Part shown: positions 8,438-11,938 of the stretch, one piece after another | How the letters are laid out: each line of letters begins with the position of its first letter | Numbering within the stretch: the stretch's first letter is position 1 | DNA from: Phoronis ovalis | Taxonomy: Eukaryota > Phoronida > Phoronidae | Length of the DNA stretch: 11,938 nt | Direction of reading: 5' to 3' | Assembly (NCBI GenBank): GCA_028565635.1 | Contig: JAOXYB010049024.1 | Location: 1-11,938 of the forward strand | The notes under the pieces: generated by a model | Database searches by the model: none | Seen by the model: only the letters and a program-made list of their open reading frames with translations | What the model was told of the DNA's origin: nothing | Translations under genes and position numbers: made by a program

Positions 8438-8719
8438 CTGCTGCTTACCATCCTCACATATTATTTGATACACCTGCCAACCAGTGCACTACAGGAACCA
8501 GTTATTTTGACCATAAGTACATGAGAGACTACTATCTTAGCCCCTATCATAAGGACTATAATGTAACCAATATCACTACATCCAAACCTACCAGCTCCCT
8601 ATATACAAGGCAGTCATATAAACCTTCCAGCTTATTTATGCACCAGTCATCCACATTTGACAGCTTAGACCTACAAATGACTTCTATCAAAAATTCTCAC
8701 ATAGATGAATCTCATACAG
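8438..8719 (+). CDS. Exon 5: Tyr/Ser/Thr-rich linker without Fn3
   Basis: The acceptor is tttgcttgcag (AG 8436-8437) and the donor is GT at 8720-8721 (tacag/gtaagt). The exon is 282 nt, phase 1-1, 94 codons. It has no Fn3 strand pattern. It is rich in Tyr, Ser, Thr and His (for example YFDHKYMRDYYLSPYHKDY and KPTSSLYTRQSYKPSSLF), which points to a flexible, possibly phosphorylated spacer between Fn3 domains. Codon use and splice-site quality match the neighbours. No known family is recognised. Confidence 0.82.
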
Positions 8720-8733
8720 GTAAGTTAATTAGG

Positions 8734-9318
8734 CTGAAAGGGTCAATGTCATAAGGGGTACTACATAAATGTATCTAGAGTAGATGAACATAAAACTATA
8801 CAGACGTATTTACAGTTTCGCATAACTGTACCTGGCTATATGTACCTGGATTTATTCACCCATCTGCATCGGTTTTCACCAACGTTTATTACCGATTGTA
8901 TCACATGTACTAAAGAATATTTGACAGACCTATAAATAAGTTCCTAGTCAAACAGTTTATACATGCATAGTTTGGGAAGCTTTTATTTCCTTGAAATAAA
9001 TACAAAAATGTACACACTCCGGGACACATGCTCATGTACATGACTGACGTATTTTATGATTAATAATACATGTTCATTTAACCAGATGCTGCAGTCATTT
9101 ACAGAATTGTTTTTATTTGTTTATTGTATTACAACTGAGCTTCTAAGTCTTCCATGGTCGAAACTGATATTAGTGTGTACATGATACAGGCTGGGATCGG
9201 GTACCATTATGGATAGTAATAAATAAACAGGTACATGTCTGTATGAGTTCATGTTCCATGTTCATGTTCATGTACATTTATGTAGTATCCCATAGTTACG
9301 ACAACGACCCTTTCAGTC
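8734..9318. mobile_element. Non-autonomous TIR DNA transposon with 9-bp target duplication
   Basis: The left end CTGAAAGGGTCAATGTC at 8734, followed by TACTACATAAATGTA, is mirrored by the right end: the reverse complement of 9318 inward reads GACTGAAAGGGTCGTTGTC, followed by ATACTACATAAATGTACATG. Similarity continues through TGAACAT and ATACAGAC, so the inverted repeats reach roughly 80-100 bp with small indels. TTAATTAGG directly flanks both ends (8725-8733 and 9319-9327). A 9-bp duplication with long inverted repeats is typical of Mutator-like elements; the superfamily is an inference. At 585 bp with no ORF, it is non-autonomous. It sits in the intron 5 bp after the donor GT-AAG. Confidence 0.82.
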
Positions 9319-9447
9319 TTAATTAGGCCAACTAGATCGAGCTCCCCGGTTGTTTACAGGTACTTAAACTGCCAGCTTCTTTAACATGATATAAATCAAA
9401 TAAACTTATATTATTATCATTTTCATATTTCATATTTCACCTTTTAG

Positions 9448-9750
9448 GAGTTGCTTCTTCATTGTCATATCCCTCTCACCCATGGATCAGTAACTACCAT
9501 CCTGATGTTGGAACTCTGGAATTATCATGGTTTGCACCTATTTCCACAAACTCACCCAAGTACCGTGTTGAGATGTGTGAACCTCCCAGCTTTCTATGGA
9601 AGATTTTGGCATGTGATTTAAGACATCCCCATTATAAGGTGCATGGGATACGTTCGAATGTTGACTATAGTTATCGTGTTATAACTGATATAGGTGATGG
9701 AGTCTCTTATACATCATCATTTATATCAACAACACCATACAGAAGACAAG
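9448..9750 (+). CDS. Exon 6: Fn3 domain
   Basis: The acceptor is cttttag (AG 9446-9447), with a second in-frame AG at 9449-9450. The donor is GT at 9751-9752 (acaag/gtgagt). The exon is 303 nt, phase 1-1, 101 codons. A short Ser-rich lead is followed by one Fn3 domain: HPWISNYHPDVGTLELSW, YRVEMCEPPS, LWKILACDL, YKVHGIRSNVDYSYRV and FISTTPYRRQ. Same length as exon 7 and a close paralogue of exons 7 and 8. Confidence 0.92.
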
Positions 9751-9868
9751 GTGAGTTATAGTTCTTCTGGAAGACTGTATAAACAGGTCGTACCATGCCT
9801 TTTTTTGTACTTTCTACTACTGTTGCTGTTCCCTTTAATGTTGCTTACTGTATACCTCATTCTTTCAG

Positions 9869-10171
9869 CACTGGCTTCTGCTCACTTACCACGATATCCA
9901 TGGATAAGTCATTATGAGCCTGATGGTGGCAAGCTTGCTGTATCTTGGTCAGCATCTTTGTTCCCTACAACTCCTTTGTCTTATGCATTAGAAGTCAGAG
10001 AACCACCTAGTTTACATTGGTCATCTTTAGTACATGGCCTGTCTTCACCAAACTACACCCTTTGTGATGTCAATCTAAAAAAAGAGTATGAATACCGTGT
10101 CAAGGGTGAGGTGAATGGAACATTCACTGAGCCAAGTCTACCGGTTTCAACATACCTGTATAGAAAGCAAG
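9869..10171 (+). CDS. Exon 7: Fn3 domain
   Basis: The acceptor is cattctttcag (AG 9867-9868) and the donor is GT at 10172-10173 (gcaag/gtatgt). The exon is 303 nt, phase 1-1, 101 codons. Fn3 signature: YPWISHYEPDGGKLAVSW, SYALEVREPPSLHW, VHGLSSPNYTL, KKEYEYRVKGE and EPSLPVSTYLYRKQ. It is separated from exon 6 by a 118-bp intron. This is the copy closest to the shared consensus of the group. Confidence 0.93.
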
Positions 10172-10302
10172 GTATGTATCACCACAATGTAGTACATTTA
10201 TTTCTCTGTCTTTTTGCTTTTGATATTCTTAATATGTTTACTTCCTTTCTGGTGCCTACAATATATTAAGTTTAACTGATTTCTATTCTGTTTCTTTCTT
10301 AG

Positions 10303-10617
10303 CTGTTCCAAGTTACCTAGTGCCTCCTTATCGACCTTGGATCACAGACTATTCCTCTGATCTAGGCATGCTACATCTCCACTGGTTTCCCAGTTTTATG
10401 AATTTCTCTTGTACTTCTCCATCTTCTTATCTTATTGAAATGTGTGCTTCTGCTGATCGTGTATGGACTCAACTGGCTCTTGATGTGCATAACCCTCATT
10501 ATGTTGTCACTGGTTTGAAGCCTGATACTGATTATGAATTCCGAGTGTGGTTGAAGGTTGATGACTCCCTGAGTGAACCTTCCTTACCTGTTTCTACATA
10601 TCCTTACAGATTTCATG
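10303..10617 (+). CDS. Exon 8: Fn3 domain
   Basis: The acceptor is gtttctttcttag (AG 10301-10302) and the donor is GT at 10618-10619 (catg/gtaaga). The exon is 315 nt, phase 1-1, 105 codons. Fn3 signature: YRPWITDYSSDLGMLHLHW, SYLIEMCASADRVW, HYVVTGLKPDTDYEFRVWL and EPSLPVSTYPYRFH. It has a slightly longer lead and B-C loop than exons 6 and 7. Confidence 0.93.
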
Positions 10618-10709
10618 GTAAGAATTGTCTCTGTTTGAAAGTTCTACAAATTTTTCCATAGAATCCATATTTCTTAACAGTCAGTTAAACATGTTTATCT
10701 GTGTTTTAG

Positions 10710-10772
10710 GGTATGATGTGTATAAGCAACATGTTCCTTTGTATAAGCTACATGATACAGAGAGAAGCAGAG
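10710..10772 (+). CDS. Exon 9: 63-nt mini-exon
   Basis: The acceptor is ctgtgttttag (AG 10708-10709) and the donor is GT at 10773-10774 (gcagag/gttagt). The exon is phase 1-1, 21 codons, reading YDVYKQHVPLYKLHDTERSR after a split Gly codon. It is a Tyr/His/Lys-rich linker with no known domain, between the Fn3 domains of exons 8 and 10. The donor is weaker than the others (GTTAGT). Being a multiple of 3 in length, it could be an optional exon. Confidence 0.72.
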
Positions 10773-10942
10773 GTTAGTACCAGTATAATTGTAAATCATA
10801 CAATTTTTTACTGACAGCACTAAGTTGTTAAATCTTTTAAGATTGAAAAATACTGTACTTGTTGTTTCATTAACAAGGCAATTTGTGCATAAAAACAAAT
10901 AGATCAACCCATATGTATTTTATAACCTAAATTTTATTTCAG

Positions 10943-11305
10943 TTGCTCCTAGACCGTTGTATGAGAAACCAAGTATTATTGACTACTGCCCTGATTCTGG
11001 CTTCGTGAAGCTGTCTTGGCGTACATGTCGCCTGCCGACCTATGCTACACCATCAGAAGTTACATACAGTGTAGAGATGCGGGAGCTACCAAACATACAG
11101 TGGAAACAAGTGATTAGTGGTTTAGATAGACCAGAGTATACATTTATTGGCATTTTACCCAGTAGGCAATATGAATTCAGAGTGAGAGCGAGTAATGAGT
11201 ATGGTACAAGTGCTGCTTCTGTACCAGCTGCAACATATTCTATGATAACCCCGACCCCTGCATATGCTGATTACAGGAGTGCTTCCCTTCCACCAAAAAG
11301 AGCAG
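10943..11305 (+). CDS. Exon 10: Fn3 domain plus Pro-rich tail
   Basis: The acceptor is attttatttcag (AG 10941-10942) and the donor is GT at 11306-11307 (gcag/gtgagt, strong). The exon is 363 nt, phase 1-1, 121 codons. Fn3 at about 10960-11236: KPSIIDYCPDSGFVKLSW, TYSVEMRELPNIQWKQVISG, SRQYEFRVRASNEYGTS. A Pro/Ala/Tyr-rich tail follows (ITPTPAYADY...SLPPKRA). The FRVRASNEYG strand makes it closer to exon 1 than to the exon 6-8 group. The open frame runs on to 11523 through the donor, but that part is AT-rich intron. Confidence 0.92.
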
Positions 11306-11875
11306 GTGAGTATTTCATATTTAATTTTATGTATACATACAAATCACATGTACTTACAAAAATAAAAAAATATTTAGTGTTACATAGTGTCATCTGTCAT
11401 GTAACATACACAAATATTTATAACATTTTTTTTTTGGGAATAGTTTTTCTCATTTTACACAATGTGATAAGGCTTATTGTCATATGGATGTTGTTGTCAT
11501 GTTTGTTATATGTGAGACTTTGAACAACAATTGCAAATTTTTGGAACTTGTTACTGAGTTTCCCATTGACTTGACAGTAGTAGGTTTTTATCCGTAAGGC
11601 CTAGCCATGTCCTGATCGCTTTTCTTTCTACATCATAAAGGCTTGAAATTAGTTTTTCCCATTCATTATTCCTATTGGAAATTCATTCATGTGATAGCCC
11701 CTCTAACTTCTGCAAAGTTTTGAAAATTTTGTACACCCCCCAAAAATAGAAAATTTTAAAATAATATTATTTTTTTTGTACGAATTTGAGAATAATTACC
11801 GTAATTAATTTTGCAAGTTTTCAAAGGACAATTGGCAGGCAGAGAAATACTCGCATGTCTGCTAACTCAACATAG
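11306..11875. other. Intron or downstream sequence, no coding feature seen
   Basis: AT-rich non-coding sequence follows the donor at 11306. No acceptor followed by an Fn3-like exon is visible before the window ends. Poly-T and poly-A runs are present (near 11430 and 11775). The last part may be the 5' untranslated region of the retroelement that starts at the right edge. Confidence 0.6.
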
Positions 11876-11938
11876 GAAACAGGCCATGGCCCCTTATATA
11901 GACTTAATCTTATTACCTGGAATGCCCGAGGTCTCAAA
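11876..11938 (+). mobile_element. Probable 5' end of a non-LTR retrotransposon endonuclease, cut by the window edge
   Basis: From the codon after a TAG at 11873-11875, the frame stays open to the edge and ends in LNLITWNARGLK (11903-11938). This is the usual start of the apurinic-type endonuclease of LINE-like ORF2 proteins (I-TWN-x-RGL), where the Asn is a catalytic residue. No ATG lies in this frame between the TAG and the motif. Only about 21 codons are visible, so the clade and whether the copy is intact cannot be judged. Confidence 0.55.

Larger units (their letters stand above)
243..11305 (+). other. Gene region: multi-exon fibronectin type III repeat protein, partial at both ends
   Basis: Ten exons can be chained by consensus splice sites, each with one base of a split codon at both ends (phase 1-1). 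Together they give 3342 nt or 1114 codons without an internal stop. Domain order is Fn3, 13-residue repeat array plus Fn3, mini-exon, (decayed Fn3), Fn3, Tyr-rich linker, Fn3, Fn3, Fn3, mini-exon, Fn3. The Fn3 sequences resemble those of giant cytoskeletal or muscle proteins (titin, obscurin, twitchin). No signal peptide, membrane segment, Ig domain or kinase domain is visible, so function and cellular location are inferred only weakly. Neither the first nor the last exon is in the window. Exon chaining is inferred from frame and domain logic, not from transcripts. Confidence 0.88.

Noticed and set aside
10695-10907. 70-codon minus-strand open frame
   Set aside because: Spans a mini-exon and two introns antisense, with no start context or domain.
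11306-11523. Read-through extension of exon 10 as an alternative hydrophobic C-terminus
   Set aside because: The donor at 11306 is strong (GTGAGT), and the extension is AT-rich with composition typical of an intron. It remains possible only as intron retention.

Overview
This is eukaryotic DNA from an animal, most likely an invertebrate. It carries one multi-exon gene on the + strand, with consensus GT..AG introns, pyrimidine-rich acceptors and AT-rich introns full of transposon relics. It has no operons or bacterial signals. The species cannot be fixed from the sequence. The relic retroelement belongs to a type common in cnidarians, sponges, molluscs and echinoderms, which is only a weak hint.

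The gene runs from at least 243 to at least 11305 and is open at both ends: neither an initiator ATG nor a terminal stop is in the window. I resolve ten exons: 243-662, 754-1704, 7060-7113, 7751-8038, 8438-8719, 9448-9750, 9869-10171, 10303-10617, 10710-10772 and 10943-11305. Every one starts and ends in phase 1 and is a multiple of 3, for 3342 coding nt in all (1114 codons). Seven exons carry one fibronectin type III (Fn3) domain each. The others are linkers: a 13-residue Tyr/Ser-Pro repeat array at the start of exon 2, a Tyr/Ser/Thr-rich exon at 8438-8719, and two mini-exons of 54 and 63 nt. The Fn3 style (YxVExR, W, GL, YEFRVRAxNxYG, EPSxPVS) recalls giant cytoskeletal or muscle proteins of the titin/obscurin/twitchin group. 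No Ig or kinase domain is visible, so the name stays open.

An eighth Fn3 unit at 7355-7640 is a decayed exon. It keeps its acceptor but has lost its donor, its reading frame and two core Trp codons.

The 5.36-kb intron 1705-7059 holds three things. First, a minus-strand, heavily mutated DIRS-type (tyrosine-recombinase) retrotransposon at about 4269-1734, with gag-like, reverse transcriptase, RNase H and recombinase remnants in the expected order. Second, a satellite-like higher-order tandem repeat at about 4545-6150. Third, a short foldback element at about 6545-6697. Intron 8720-9447 contains a 585-bp terminal-inverted-repeat element (8734-9318) flanked by perfect 9-bp duplications and inserted 5 bp behind a splice donor. 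The right edge (11876-11938) enters what looks like the endonuclease of a non-LTR retrotransposon.

I found no clearly new biological system. The points most worth a second look are the decaying Fn3 exon, the TIR element next to the donor, the composite satellite and the uniformly symmetric exon architecture.
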